This document shows, one piece after another, positions 1 through 10,166 of a stretch of DNA of 32,791 bases. Position numbers and translations under genes: made by a program. The stretch's first letter is position 1. Each line of letters begins with the position of its first letter. Source of the DNA: a virus; IMG/VR virus record IMGVR_UViG_3300006990_000098, positions 1 through 32,791 of that record; one strand, given 5' to 3'. The notes under the pieces were generated by a model. It searched no databases. It had not been told where the DNA came from and saw only the letters and a list, made by a program, of their open reading frames with translations.

Positions 1-70
1 GATTTTTGATCTCTTCGATGGCACTATTGAATTGTTGTGTGAAATTTTCACGCAGTGTTGCTGCTTCCAT
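1..70 (-). CDS. 5' end of a gene running off the left edge (hypothetical)
   Basis: Only the first 23 codons are inside the window. They read MEAATLRENF... and then run to the edge without a stop. The ATG at 70-68 is preceded by a good ribosome binding site (GAGGAAC, about 5 bases upstream of the ATG on the minus strand). A consensus sigma70 promoter lies just above it, so it is probably the first gene of a new transcription unit after the tail-fibre gene. The visible residues look like the start of an amphipathic helix. That is too little to assign a function. Confidence 0.7.
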   Translation of the reverse strand, partial: MEAATLRENFTQQFNSAIEEIKN

Positions 71-93
71 GTGGTTCCTCAGTTTCAGTTGTT

Positions 94-122
94 ATTATAC
101 TACAATTTATTTAGTCTGTCAA
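94..122 (-). promoter_or_regulatory. Perfect-consensus sigma70 promoter (TTGACA-N17-TATAAT)
   Basis: On the minus strand TTGACA (122-117) is followed by a 17-base spacer and TATAAT (99-94), which matches the bacterial housekeeping consensus at all twelve positions. It begins immediately after the TGA stop of the tail-fibre gene and would start transcription near position 87, just ahead of the gene beginning at 70. The spacer also contains CTAAATA (114-108), a late-promoter-like word reported in cyanophages, so the site could be used both early and late. The early assignment is the stronger one. Confidence 0.8.
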
Positions 123-129
123 TCAGACT
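113..129 (-). other. Perfect 6-bp stem-loop at the end of the tail-fibre gene
   Basis: AGTCTG and CAGACT form a perfect inverted repeat around a 5-base loop. It overlaps the tail-fibre stop codon (125-123) and the -35 box of the promoter at 94-122. There is no T-run after it on the minus strand, so it is not a textbook intrinsic terminator. It could stabilise the 3' end of the fibre mRNA. Confidence 0.45.
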
Positions 130-2357
130 CTGTATGACAACTCAAATTCTATAATACAATTGGTTGAACCAATGGCAGAATTTTGTACTACTCCTCTAAC
201 ATTATTATTTCCACATACTTGGAATACAACATAACTCGTACCAGAATCATTACTAATACCACAAGCTACTTGACCAGTATTGCTATAATCATTATCATGG
301 AAATTGAAATTTTGACACGCCACACCACCAACAGTAACAAGATACCCACCGTTTTGATTACTATAATTAAATGGTAGTGGACCTAACATCAGTAGATCAT
401 TAGGGTCAGTAAATGCTGGAGTGCCATTTAACTGAATAAATCCGTGAATGTGACACATACTACCAATTCTTACATACGTTCCTTTTTTATTAGAATAACT
501 AGTAAAGGCAGATGATAATCCCAAGAAGTCTGGAGTCCAAGTTCCTTCTTCGTAATGGGCAAGTCCCGTGCCAGATGTAGTGGCACCAGTAGCAGCAGTA
601 TCTGTTTGACCAGGAAACTCCATAGCGCCACCCTGGTCAAAAGTCATACTGGCAGTTCCACTTTGATTAAAGTGAAATTGTATTTTAGCGTCTGCATTAG
701 TAGAAGAGTTTGCATATAATCTTAAACTCTTCGTGCCATCATCATATCCAAGTTGTCCACCATTTCCAATTGTTGGCAGAGTGTATTGAGTTATGCCATT
801 GGATGTAAGAGTACCAGCAAACGTGCCGCTGCCGTCCATCGCCAACGAAATTTTTGCGCCAGAAGGATCGTAAAGTCCCAATCCTTCACTATTACTAGCA
901 GCTCGGAAAATGCGTACACCGCCTGTGCCATCATAGAGTTTTGTGTAAGTATTAGTTGAGTCATCGCCAACTGTAACTTCACCAGTGGATTCTATATTAC
1001 CAGTAACTTTCAAACCAATATTAGTTTCCCAGAATCCACTGGTATTATTATAAGTAATAGTCTTATCAGTATCTCCCTTCAATGTAATTCCGCCACCATC
1101 TGCTGCGGCATCGGAAGGTGATCCGCTAGTTCCAAGTTCAATATTCTTATCTTCTACTGTTAAAGTAGTTGTATCAATGACTGTTGATGTACCAGAGATA
1201 TCAAGGTTGCCTACAACATAAAGATCTTTATAAACAATAACTCTTTCAGATGAATCAGTCGTCTGAAAGGTAATGTAAGTATTAGCACCCTCTTTGATAA
1301 CAAGAGAGTTTGCTGTATTATCTTTAATAGTAATGTTTGTTCCTGAGTTTGCAAGATTTACATTCTCAGTAACCTTCAGTGAATTATTAATTATGGTTTC
1401 ACCAACACCGTTACTAGCACCAATCCTAACATCATTATTATTAATCAGTAAATCAAAAGTATTTTCTGATGAAAGAATTTCACCACCATTGACATTTAAA
1501 TCACCATCTAGGATGGTATCATCAGATCTAATATTAAAGTTACTGTTTACTCCAGTGCTTCCAAAAGTACTGAGACCAGTTGTTACATTAGATGCAGCAC
1601 TAAAAGCATTGACTGTTGTTGCTGTGGTATTGAAAACATTAATAGTAGATTGTGGTGTATTAATAGTACCATTTCTTATAAGAAGAGTACCAACCGAATC
1701 ACTACCTAGTGTAATACTAGTGGCGTCCATAAGGACTTGTGCAGTAGTAATATAATCATTGAAAATAGTTGCTGTCGTTACAGTACTAGGATCAACCTTA
1801 ATAATACCTGAATTTACTGCAAGATTTCCAGTAAGTGTACTATTTAAATCTACTTCTAATGTATCAATAGAAGCAGTTCCATCAATCCATAAGTTATTCC
1901 ATTGCTTGTTAAGACTACCTAAATTATAATTCGCTGTGCTATCAGGAACGATACTTGACTGAACATCTGCGTTAATTACAATATTATCAGTATCAAGATC
2001 ACCGAATGTTAATGTTCCTCCAGTTCCAGAACCAGCTCTAAATGTAATATCTCCGTCTACTTCTAAGTTACCAGTAACGGCAAGACTGGTAGTTAATCCT
2101 AATTTATTAGCATCTACCTTATAAAATCCTTGACCTGCATCCCAGAATAAACTTGGTGATGCTAGTGTGCCATCATCCATCCCAATAGTTTGGTTTGATA
2201 AATCAACATCACCAGTGATGATCTCATTGATTGCAGTAACTACAACATTTGTCGGTGTTAGTAATAAACTTGCATCTCCCACATCAGCGCCGATCAGATT
2301 AAGCATCTGACGCTGTTGCTCGAATGTAAAACTAACTAATACTTCTCTAATTGCCAT
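123..2357 (-). CDS. Tail fibre / fibre-like virion protein
   Basis: This 744-aa protein is rich in Thr, Asn, Ser, Gly and short alternating strands, as in trimeric beta-structured phage fibres. A segment near residues 395-455 (IELGTSGSPSD, then GGGITLKGDTDKTITY) is a motif I know from many cyanophage tail fibres. The C-terminal part begins at about residue 600 with HYEEGTWTP, a common start of a fibre tip domain, and contains several Cys and Asn/Gly-rich loops that may contact the host. The N-terminus (MAIREVLVSF) is probably the virion-attachment end. It starts 11 bases inside the end of the 67-aa coiled-coil gene, which suggests coupled translation. The role in host recognition is inferred from its type and position. 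Confidence 0.85.
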   Translation of the reverse strand: MAIREVLVSFTFEQQRQMLNLIGADVGDASLLLTPTNVVVTAINEIITGDVDLSNQTIGMDDGTLASPSLFWDAGQGFYKVDANKLGLTTSLAVTGNLEVDGDITFRAGSGTGGTLTFGDLDTDNIVINADVQSSIVPDSTANYNLGSLNKQWNNLWIDGTASIDTLEVDLNSTLTGNLAVNSGIIKVDPSTVTTATIFNDYITTAQVLMDATSITLGSDSVGTLLIRNGTINTPQSTINVFNTTATTVNAFSAASNVTTGLSTFGSTGVNSNFNIRSDDTILDGDLNVNGGEILSSENTFDLLINNNDVRIGASNGVGETIINNSLKVTENVNLANSGTNITIKDNTANSLVIKEGANTYITFQTTDSSERVIVYKDLYVVGNLDISGTSTVIDTTTLTVEDKNIELGTSGSPSDAAADGGGITLKGDTDKTITYNNTSGFWETNIGLKVTGNIESTGEVTVGDDSTNTYTKLYDGTGGVRIFRAASNSEGLGLYDPSGAKISLAMDGSGTFAGTLTSNGITQYTLPTIGNGGQLGYDDGTKSLRLYANSSTNADAKIQFHFNQSGTASMTFDQGGAMEFPGQTDTAATGATTSGTGLAHYEEGTWTPDFLGLSSAFTSYSNKKGTYVRIGSMCHIHGFIQLNGTPAFTDPNDLLMLGPLPFNYSNQNGGYLVTVGGVACQNFNFHDNDYSNTGQVACGISNDSGTSYVVFQVCGNNNVRGVVQNSAIGSTNCIIEFELSYRV

Positions 2358-2550
2358 TTGTAAGTTTCTTTAGTAACTGCTTGATTTCATCAAGTTCTTG
2401 CTTCAAAGTATTTATCTCGTTTCTCATGCCAGTTCTATTTTGTTTGGCTATCATATATTTTTCATATTCCGAACGATTGGAATTGATCACAGCACCACTT
2501 TGTGCATCACGATATAAGTTGCTGTGACCTTCTACTTTGATCTTATTCAT
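2347..2550 (-). CDS. Small coiled-coil virion-associated protein
   Basis: This is a 67-aa protein. The N-terminal half (NLYRDAQSGAVINSN) resembles a small protein family found beside structural genes in many large myoviruses. From about residue 40 the heptad-like pattern NEINTLKQELDEIKQLLKKL predicts a coiled coil. It starts on the TAATG that ends the 2524-aa gene (1-base overlap) and ends 11 bases inside the tail-fibre gene, so the three are probably translated as a coupled set. A linker or chaperone role between baseplate and fibre is plausible but inferred only from context. Confidence 0.75.
   Translation of the reverse strand: MNKIKVEGHSNLYRDAQSGAVINSNRSEYEKYMIAKQNRTGMRNEINTLKQELDEIKQLLKKLTNGN
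2409..2416 (-). promoter_or_regulatory. Candidate T4-type late promoter before the tail fibre
   Basis: The minus-strand word GATAAATA matches seven of eight bases of the T4 late consensus TATAAATA. It lies about 52 bases upstream of the tail-fibre ATG, inside the coiled-coil gene. Placement is sensible, but a one-mismatch octamer can occur by chance in AT-rich DNA. Confidence 0.3.
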
Positions 2551-5500
2551 TAGGAGTGAGCGATGGCACGAATGTCTTCAATTCTTGGAGCAAGTGATGG
2601 ATCATTTCCGACAAACACAATTTTAATTGCGAATGATGAGAATGGTTTCAGATCATTTACGCTATAAGCATATTCCAGATATGAACCTAAATCTTCTACC
2701 GATTGAGAGAAAGATTTAAGATTACTTGGAATTACAATATCGGTATTATCCGAGTATCCTGTGCCATTGAAGGCTTCCCATGAGATATTCTTGAAATCGT
2801 CAGAACTGCCATCAGGTCTTACTTTGTAGAAGACTTTGATATTTTTATTATCAAACATATTTGCAGTAATCTTACAATCAAGAGATGTTCCTGGAGTTTC
2901 TAATGTTACCTCTTTAGTGAGATACTTAGAAGATGAAGAACTATTAAACGAACTTTCATCAACATATAAGAAACCATTAGATCCCGTGATTGAATTAATA
3001 AGTCTACTCGTTTGTGGAGATGTTCCTGTGTTACTATCATCAATAATGTCACCAGCTGCGAATAAATCCTCAGTAGTAACTTTAACTTTCAGCGATCCAG
3101 TTCCAGAATCCCAACCAATAACAATACCAGATTTGAGTATGGTAGTATCTAATGTTGCTGTGACTGCACTTTGAGTAACAGGATTACCTGCGACAAAAGT
3201 TCCTGTAATATCAATCAATTTTAATGTACTATTTGATAAATCAACATCAACAATTTGAGCTGACGCACCACCCTGTATTAATCTAGTAGAAGTATCAATA
3301 GTATTGATAAAATCACCACCACCCGGACTAGAATAAGTGAACACTCCTGTAGAAACTACATCAGGACTAACAGTTGATACTGTATAGTCTGAACTTACAT
3401 CTACATTCAAAGTTTGAGAGACAGTACCAAACCTATCTTCATTACCAGTTGGATTATCCATTCGGGAAGAAACAGTAATTAAATTACATCTGTTCGCATC
3501 AAGTACAGGCGAGATATTATCTCTTGATGTTTGAAGTGAAATAGTTTGAGTTACAGATCTTTCTCCATTCATTAAAGATGATTGCCCTCTGTATACTTCA
3601 TTGACTGCCGAGGCAATTACTCTACTTTCTTCAAAATAATAATTGTCATTAGAAGTAATGAAGTAGGTAGGAGAAATTTTATATTCATTAGTTGTATTTG
3701 AATCAACTGGTTTGCCATAAACAGTTTTGATATTCTGAGAAACTGTTGATGATGGGAAACTTAGAAGAGCAACTTGGGGAGAAACGATTTGATATAACTT
3801 ATTGGTGGTTGCTGTCATTGCATTTCCACCTCCAGAACCACTTCCAGACATAGCAACATTAGCAGCATTCCAAAGAGTAGTATCAATAAAAATGCAATAC
3901 TCATCGATACCAACATTACTAACTGAATGCAAACCATTGATTAATGATACAGGAACTCCAAAAATACCATTTTCGGCACCAGCACCAACAACATTATCGA
4001 GTACAACAAGATCACCTTCTTTCATGCCATGATTGGGTTGATTGACACGAAGAATTTTTTGGTTTGAACCAAATAGTGCTGAGGTTCCTAAAGTTTCATC
4101 AACAGAAATAGCATTTGCAGGAAGTTCTACGACATCTAAATCATCATTCACTAATTCAATATTTGCTGTTCCTGCAGTATTAAATACACATCTGTTAGCA
4201 ACAAACTTGAGGTCTTGTAATTTATCTTCGACCCACGCTGAAGAATTCTGTGACTTATATAGCGATCCTACATTTGGTTGAGTGGCAGCAGCAATAACAC
4301 TATTCAAAAGTGCATCTCCTACTACAGAACTGTATAAAGTATAATCTTTAGATGATGTAGTTACGACTACAGCATATGTTGCATCATTCCGTAAATAAAT
4401 AGGTGACTTAAAATTAAACTTAGTTTTATTTGAAGCATCAGTTGAAGTAGAAATACCCATTCTAACAGCTGGATTTGTCACTTTAAATACCGCTGTAGCA
4501 GATGCTAAATTATCACCACCAGAAATAATTACTGTTGGTGCGGTATAATAACCGGATCCTTTGTTTGATAGATTGACATCATATACTTTACCATTATAAA
4601 TTTTAGCTGATGCAGTAGCAGAAGAACCAAATGAACCACCAATGTCGCCAGTAATATTAACTGTTGTAGTCGAATCTTCGTATTGAGAACCAAAGCTAGT
4701 AACTTTAATTTTTTCAACAATACCAGAATCATCATCTACATTGAATACAGTAGATATGATTGCAGGAGATCTGTTGACCGTAAATTCTTCACCGGCAAGG
4801 AATTCAATTCCATTATGGTTTGAAAGAATTAAGTTATATCTAGCGTTTGCTGTTGTGACAGTTAAATTAGTTTTAATTGTTCCTACAGCACCAGAAGTTT
4901 TTCCAGTGATTGTTTCCCCAGCAAGGAGTGTAATACCTTGAGGTACATCATCACTAATCTTAATTCTAAGTCTAGTATCAGAATCCAAAGTACATTCACT
5001 AAAAGGTAAAACTGTTCTTGTAGGGACACCACCATTAGTTTCGGTTAAATATACACTTACAGGTCTATTAGTATCTTCTTCAGTTGGAGTTGCTTTATTT
5101 GCAAAGTAAAGATCAATACTAGAAAGGAATACTCCCTCCTCAAAACCAGAAACTCGGAATGTTTGAGCGAGAGGATCTAATAATCCAGACTGGTTGATAT
5201 TAACTAAGGAACTACCAACATACTGAACCGTATCAGAATTTGAAGTTGATCTTCTGCTGATATAAGGAACTCTAGTAGATTGGATAGAAGTTGTAAATGT
5301 TTCTGGCAATCCAGTTACATTATATGATGCTTCTGCAAAAGTAGAAACATCTGCATTAGAACCACTATTCGTACCACTCGATGTTAATCTAAATGATTTG
5401 CTGCCAACAACAAACGATTTCTTGGAACTTGCAACATCATAAAATGTTCCAGGAGAAGTTTGTAGATCAATTGTTTTCTTACTTTTGATTGGAGCATATC

Positions 5501-8500
5501 CATTAGGAATTAAGAAAATACCACTGATGCTTCCATTATCATCAGTAACAATATCTTCACCAAAACCTTTTTCAGCATATCCAGCAATACCAGTAAATGG
5601 TGTTGTGATATTAGTTACATCATCTGGATTTACCCATGAAGAAACTGAGATGCCATCGAAGAAAGCATACAACTTAGTATTTGGTTCTAAACCACTAACA
5701 ACAAATTCAACTTTCTTAGTTCTGATATAAGGATTATAAGGAGTTGCTAAAGATCTTTGACCTCTGTCTAATGCAGCAGATCCATAAGGTGAAACTCTAT
5801 TTAATGTACCATTTCTGGATCTCGTTCTAGTCTTACTAGCGATAGCAACATCAGGTACAGCAGCAAATTGGTTGGAAGAACCAGTAAAGTTAGTAGAGTT
5901 ATTCAGAGCATATGTTGGAGTTCCAGTCCATGAGATCTGCCATTCATTCCAAAGACTTCCCCACAACTCAGGATTGTTATTTTTGATATTATCAAAAACT
6001 GAGTTCTCATTTACAATTAACTCAGGTGCTGTATAAGTATCTTTCCACTCATCGATATTAGGTTCTAATGTCATCACCCCAGTAAACTTTGCTGATTTAT
6101 TTGGGTTGACTGTAATAGTTTTAGTGGCAGCTAAATTTTCTACTGTTGTTATCTCAGTATAAGGTAGCATGATAAGCTCACCTTTTCTTACATAACCACT
6201 AGCAGCTCTTTGAGCGTCATTTAAATCTTTTTCGATAAGACTTGTTTGAGAGGCAGCATAACTAGGTCTTAAAATTCCTAACTGAGTGTCAACAGCACAT
6301 TTATAATCTGTTGATGCTGTATTACCAATTCCATGACCTTCAAAGTTATCTACAAGAATACCATTCTTAAATCTATCATTACCAAACTCATCTCTGACTT
6401 GGGTATTGAATGTATCCTGCTCCAGAAGACTTAATACTGTATAGTATTCAAGTTTCTCAACTCTCTTCTCAAGTTTACCGATATCACGCATCGTGTAACG
6501 ACGGTTATCGAAACTCTTAGAAGTGATGTCAGAAAGACTGTAGGTATAAGCAGGGATGTTTAAGTGATATAAAAGAATACCATCAGAAATTTCTTGAGGT
6601 GTCTGTGGGTTTAATGCTGGAGTTCCTTTTGAAACAACAAAACCACCACTCTTACTAATGTAAACAGCATCAATTCTATTCAGATAGAATTCATATCCAG
6701 AATCGAAAGATGTTCCTGCAATAGGAAGTGTGGATGGTGAAGATCCGGTTCCAGTAAACTTAAGAGCATTTACAGTTACTTTATCACTATATCCAGGAAG
6801 AACCGTAGCTGTGTCTAGACCATCATAGTCAGAAACTCTGGGTCTAAAGTCAACTGTATCTCTAAGTGAGATCTTTCCATAAACACTTGAATTATAATAT
6901 GGAATATCACTATAAGTAATATTAGTATATGAGTCTACCGTAAAGTAATCACCAGTGTTAACACCACCAATATGCTTAAAGTAATCAAATACTACAAGAA
7001 GTTTACTAGTAGGTGCAATTGCTCCTGGTTTTAATGTAATGCGAGCAAGATCGTAGTGTGTATCTCTTTGACCGCCGTCAAAATCAAAACGATCAGTAAC
7101 CTCAACGTCATTATTAGTAGCATCTGCAGCAGTAGCAGACATGTAAACTGCTTTTAATTTTAATCCATCAGCATACTCAATTGGAATTGATGGATCGGAA
7201 AATCCTGTAGATACATTGTATTCTTGATTTTCTACAAGAATTTTAGTCTTCGGAGAAGTATCTGCCTTTCTTACAGGAGCAATTAACTTAAACGGAATGT
7301 CAGCAAATGTGGCACCAAGATCAAGTGTGATACTCTGAGCACTATTACCCAAAGATACTTTAGGACTATTGGGATCACTATTACCGAGATCAAGTAATTC
7401 ACCTGTATTTGGGTTTGACATTATATAATTTTCTGATGTGTATCCAAGGAACTGTTCGTTCGTTCCTACGCTGATACTGATAGAACCACTATTATCGAGA
7501 TTTCCTAAGAATTCTTGCTGTACGGTATAATCAATATTGGTGTTATCGGGATCCAACACCATTGTTTTCACATGCTTATTTGGTAGTGGATATAGTAAAG
7601 TATTGGATTCGGCACCAAAAAGTTTTGAACGAATTCTAGAAATTTTCTTAGTTGCAAAACCTGAAAGAACAGCACCATAGATAAAGATTTTGGCAGCACC
7701 TCCAGTACCATCAGGTACTGAATATTTTACTAAGTATTTTCTGGTAACACCAGAATTATCAACAACAGCAATAACATCTCCTTTTACTAGATCTACATCT
7801 GGTCTGGAACCAAGGTTATCTGCAGTAATGAAATAGTTTCCTGGATTGGCGCTAAATGTAGCTCCATTGTCGATATAATATGAAAGATCATTACTGTAAA
7901 TATCACCTGCAAAATTATTTCCTGTCGTAGCATTAAAGAAACTCTTTACAAAAGATGAATCATAATTTACGATAGTACTATCATTCAAATCTGCAGAAAC
8001 AACACATCCAGATCCAGTTGGGTCAACAATTTCTATAGTGGGAGCAGTCGTAAATGTTCCCATTGCTGCTCTTGCAGCATCTGTGATCACAATAGATCTA
8101 ATTTCATTATTTAAAATAGTGACATTTGAAGATCCAATTTCAGTAAGTCTATTTACACCATTAACATTGATTGCAGTGATGTCTGTATTGGCGGCATATG
8201 TCGCGCCAAAAGATATCATTTTAAGTGACGCTAAAGAACCTTTTGGTTCTACAAAATTATATGGTGTTGTAGTTCCATCTTGCTCTGAAAGTAAAGTTTC
8301 CCCATCAGCAAAACTACCGGAAACTCTGGATAAAATTAATTCATTTGTATCAGTGAGTAATTGCTCTACAATACCTCTAGCACCGCTTGTCTGTCCGGTA
8401 ATAAATTTACCTACCGAGAAATTTAGTGGATTTTGGCATAAAATTTTAGTAAAGTATTCTACTCCAAACAAACCAAGTTTATGAAGGCATGATTTATCAT

Positions 8501-10124
8501 AAACTCCATTTGTGGCAGTTCCGGTTAGAAATTTAATGGATTTAGTTTTACCAATACCAATATAAGGTGTCGTAAGTCTTTCTGCTGTTTTCAATGTTCC
8601 AGAAACAGCACCCATGGTGATATTTTCACCAATACTAAATCCAACTGATGATGGTTTAGTAAGAATAGCAACTGCCTCAGTTAAATTGCTGCTTAATTGG
8701 TAGTATCTAACTTGACCAGAAAGAGCACCATTACTCCAGTTGCTATTTAATGCAACTACATCTGCAGAAGATAAAGTCTCGACTGTAACCATCCAGAAAT
8801 TTTCTGCTTCTGGTGCAGTGCCGTCGAGATTAGCAGTTGTTTCTCCAAATACAACGTCAGTATACTTATCATATAATTTAAGTTCCTGATAAGCATTAGT
8901 GCTAAGTAAACCAGTACCAGTCAATGACGAAGACTTACTTTCAACATCAGGGAATGATAAAAGATTAGTTACTGTGAAGTTGGATCCTTCGCCAGGACTC
9001 AGTGAATTATTTTCTTGGGTTTCAGTTGTTCTTGCTTTATCAATTTCAACATATCTTACTGATGTAGTTTCAATTTCATATCCTTTTACATATGCCTTTC
9101 CAGGTTCAATGACTGCTACAAATTTACCTTCTGATCCACCTTGAGATGCAGAGTATACACCATTATTATCTGCAGTTGCTAAACTTTCTTTAAAGTTTAA
9201 TAGAAACTCTTTGACGACATAATCACCGGATTCGTCAAATGTTCTTCTAGCAAGAATATCTTCAATAAGACCATTAGGAGAAACAAGATCTACAGTAGCA
9301 TCGACATTTCCATTTCTTACTTGAAGTAACTCTACAAAATCTTTTTGTGCTTCTAAGTTAATAGGTCTTGTTACTAACGTTACAGATAACTTAAGTCTGT
9401 GAGCGCCAGGAGCAGCATAGTTAGAATAACCTTGAGCGTTATCAAGCAGAGAGAAGTCCTCTTCTGGAGTAATAAGTTGCTCTGATACAATAAAACCTAC
9501 TTTATAAGTAGGAGTATTACCATACTTGTCTAAAAGTATAGTAGCATTCTCATTTTTTACCAAAGATCCATTGATAAAATAGATACCTTCTCTAACTGAA
9601 ACAGCAGAGCCATACCCCATGGCAGCACTTTGAGTAGGTTTCACATTTCCAGTAATACCAACAATTGCTGTAGGAGCTCCTGGTGAATTAGAGGTGATGG
9701 TCTCACCTTCACTAAATGTAACTGCAGTATTACTATTACCACCAGTTTCATACTTAACAAACAAAGTAGGAGAATCTGTTGATGTGGAAGCTGTGGCATT
9801 TAATACCGTAGCAACTACACCAGAAATATTACCCGTCATTTTCTTACCGATATAATCGGTAATTTGTAAGTTATTTGTGAAGGAACTTACCTTCACATAA
9901 CTATACTGCTTATCTACAATAACTTCCCCAGGAACAACAACAGATCCCTGTCTAAAGTTTGCTTTAGCGAGACTTTCGACTTGATTTTGTAGAATAGATT
10001 GTAGAGTTGTTAACTCCCTAGATTGAATTGAGTATCCAGGTCTGAAAAGAACTCTATAAAAGTTACTATTCGGATCAAAATCATCAAAGTATGGAGCTTT
10101 GTTTAGATTAGTACTCTGGGGCAT
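2550..10124 (-). CDS. Giant baseplate/tail structural protein with DUF4815
   Basis: This is a 2524-aa protein. Residues about 7-75 (APYFDDFDPNSNFYRVLFRP, then SRELTTLQSILQNQVE and RQGSVVVPGEV) match the start of the DUF4815 family of large phage structural proteins. A second family signature lies near residues 1205-1295 (RRYTMRDIGKLEKRVEKLEYY, then the KNGILVDNF region). Glycine/tyrosine repeats of the type KGSGYYTAPTVIISGG sit near residue 1870, and similar units occur in the two genes upstream. It directly follows gp8, where T4 has gp9/gp10, so it probably belongs to the outer baseplate or fibre attachment zone. That equivalence is positional only. The start at 10124 has a weak ribosome binding site. 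Confidence 0.85.
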   Translation of the reverse strand: MPQSTNLNKAPYFDDFDPNSNFYRVLFRPGYSIQSRELTTLQSILQNQVESLAKANFRQGSVVVPGEVIVDKQYSYVKVSSFTNNLQITDYIGKKMTGNISGVVATVLNATASTSTDSPTLFVKYETGGNSNTAVTFSEGETITSNSPGAPTAIVGITGNVKPTQSAAMGYGSAVSVREGIYFINGSLVKNENATILLDKYGNTPTYKVGFIVSEQLITPEEDFSLLDNAQGYSNYAAPGAHRLKLSVTLVTRPINLEAQKDFVELLQVRNGNVDATVDLVSPNGLIEDILARRTFDESGDYVVKEFLLNFKESLATADNNGVYSASQGGSEGKFVAVIEPGKAYVKGYEIETTSVRYVEIDKARTTETQENNSLSPGEGSNFTVTNLLSFPDVESKSSSLTGTGLLSTNAYQELKLYDKYTDVVFGETTANLDGTAPEAENFWMVTVETLSSADVVALNSNWSNGALSGQVRYYQLSSNLTEAVAILTKPSSVGFSIGENITMGAVSGTLKTAERLTTPYIGIGKTKSIKFLTGTATNGVYDKSCLHKLGLFGVEYFTKILCQNPLNFSVGKFITGQTSGARGIVEQLLTDTNELILSRVSGSFADGETLLSEQDGTTTPYNFVEPKGSLASLKMISFGATYAANTDITAINVNGVNRLTEIGSSNVTILNNEIRSIVITDAARAAMGTFTTAPTIEIVDPTGSGCVVSADLNDSTIVNYDSSFVKSFFNATTGNNFAGDIYSNDLSYYIDNGATFSANPGNYFITADNLGSRPDVDLVKGDVIAVVDNSGVTRKYLVKYSVPDGTGGAAKIFIYGAVLSGFATKKISRIRSKLFGAESNTLLYPLPNKHVKTMVLDPDNTNIDYTVQQEFLGNLDNSGSISISVGTNEQFLGYTSENYIMSNPNTGELLDLGNSDPNSPKVSLGNSAQSITLDLGATFADIPFKLIAPVRKADTSPKTKILVENQEYNVSTGFSDPSIPIEYADGLKLKAVYMSATAADATNNDVEVTDRFDFDGGQRDTHYDLARITLKPGAIAPTSKLLVVFDYFKHIGGVNTGDYFTVDSYTNITYSDIPYYNSSVYGKISLRDTVDFRPRVSDYDGLDTATVLPGYSDKVTVNALKFTGTGSSPSTLPIAGTSFDSGYEFYLNRIDAVYISKSGGFVVSKGTPALNPQTPQEISDGILLYHLNIPAYTYSLSDITSKSFDNRRYTMRDIGKLEKRVEKLEYYTVLSLLEQDTFNTQVRDEFGNDRFKNGILVDNFEGHGIGNTASTDYKCAVDTQLGILRPSYAASQTSLIEKDLNDAQRAASGYVRKGELIMLPYTEITTVENLAATKTITVNPNKSAKFTGVMTLEPNIDEWKDTYTAPELIVNENSVFDNIKNNNPELWGSLWNEWQISWTGTPTYALNNSTNFTGSSNQFAAVPDVAIASKTRTRSRNGTLNRVSPYGSAALDRGQRSLATPYNPYIRTKKVEFVVSGLEPNTKLYAFFDGISVSSWVNPDDVTNITTPFTGIAGYAEKGFGEDIVTDDNGSISGIFLIPNGYAPIKSKKTIDLQTSPGTFYDVASSKKSFVVGSKSFRLTSSGTNSGSNADVSTFAEASYNVTGLPETFTTSIQSTRVPYISRRSTSNSDTVQYVGSSLVNINQSGLLDPLAQTFRVSGFEEGVFLSSIDLYFANKATPTEEDTNRPVSVYLTETNGGVPTRTVLPFSECTLDSDTRLRIKISDDVPQGITLLAGETITGKTSGAVGTIKTNLTVTTANARYNLILSNHNGIEFLAGEEFTVNRSPAIISTVFNVDDDSGIVEKIKVTSFGSQYEDSTTTVNITGDIGGSFGSSATASAKIYNGKVYDVNLSNKGSGYYTAPTVIISGGDNLASATAVFKVTNPAVRMGISTSTDASNKTKFNFKSPIYLRNDATYAVVVTTSSKDYTLYSSVVGDALLNSVIAAATQPNVGSLYKSQNSSAWVEDKLQDLKFVANRCVFNTAGTANIELVNDDLDVVELPANAISVDETLGTSALFGSNQKILRVNQPNHGMKEGDLVVLDNVVGAGAENGIFGVPVSLINGLHSVSNVGIDEYCIFIDTTLWNAANVAMSGSGSGGGNAMTATTNKLYQIVSPQVALLSFPSSTVSQNIKTVYGKPVDSNTTNEYKISPTYFITSNDNYYFEESRVIASAVNEVYRGQSSLMNGERSVTQTISLQTSRDNISPVLDANRCNLITVSSRMDNPTGNEDRFGTVSQTLNVDVSSDYTVSTVSPDVVSTGVFTYSSPGGGDFINTIDTSTRLIQGGASAQIVDVDLSNSTLKLIDITGTFVAGNPVTQSAVTATLDTTILKSGIVIGWDSGTGSLKVKVTTEDLFAAGDIIDDSNTGTSPQTSRLINSITGSNGFLYVDESSFNSSSSSKYLTKEVTLETPGTSLDCKITANMFDNKNIKVFYKVRPDGSSDDFKNISWEAFNGTGYSDNTDIVIPSNLKSFSQSVEDLGSYLEYAYSVNDLKPFSSFAIKIVFVGNDPSLAPRIEDIRAIAHS

Positions 10125-10166
10125 ATTACTAGACTAGAATGTTGTTTTGATCTTATATGGTATATA

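Noticed and set aside
1294-1755. 153-aa plus-strand open frame
   Set aside because: It is antisense to the tail-fibre gene, composed of hydrophobic residues that mirror Asn/Thr/Ser codons, and has no start signal.
8038-8484. 148-aa plus-strand frame and similar ones inside 2836-11261
   Set aside because: All are reverse-strand shadows of the giant structural genes and have no binding site or family pattern.
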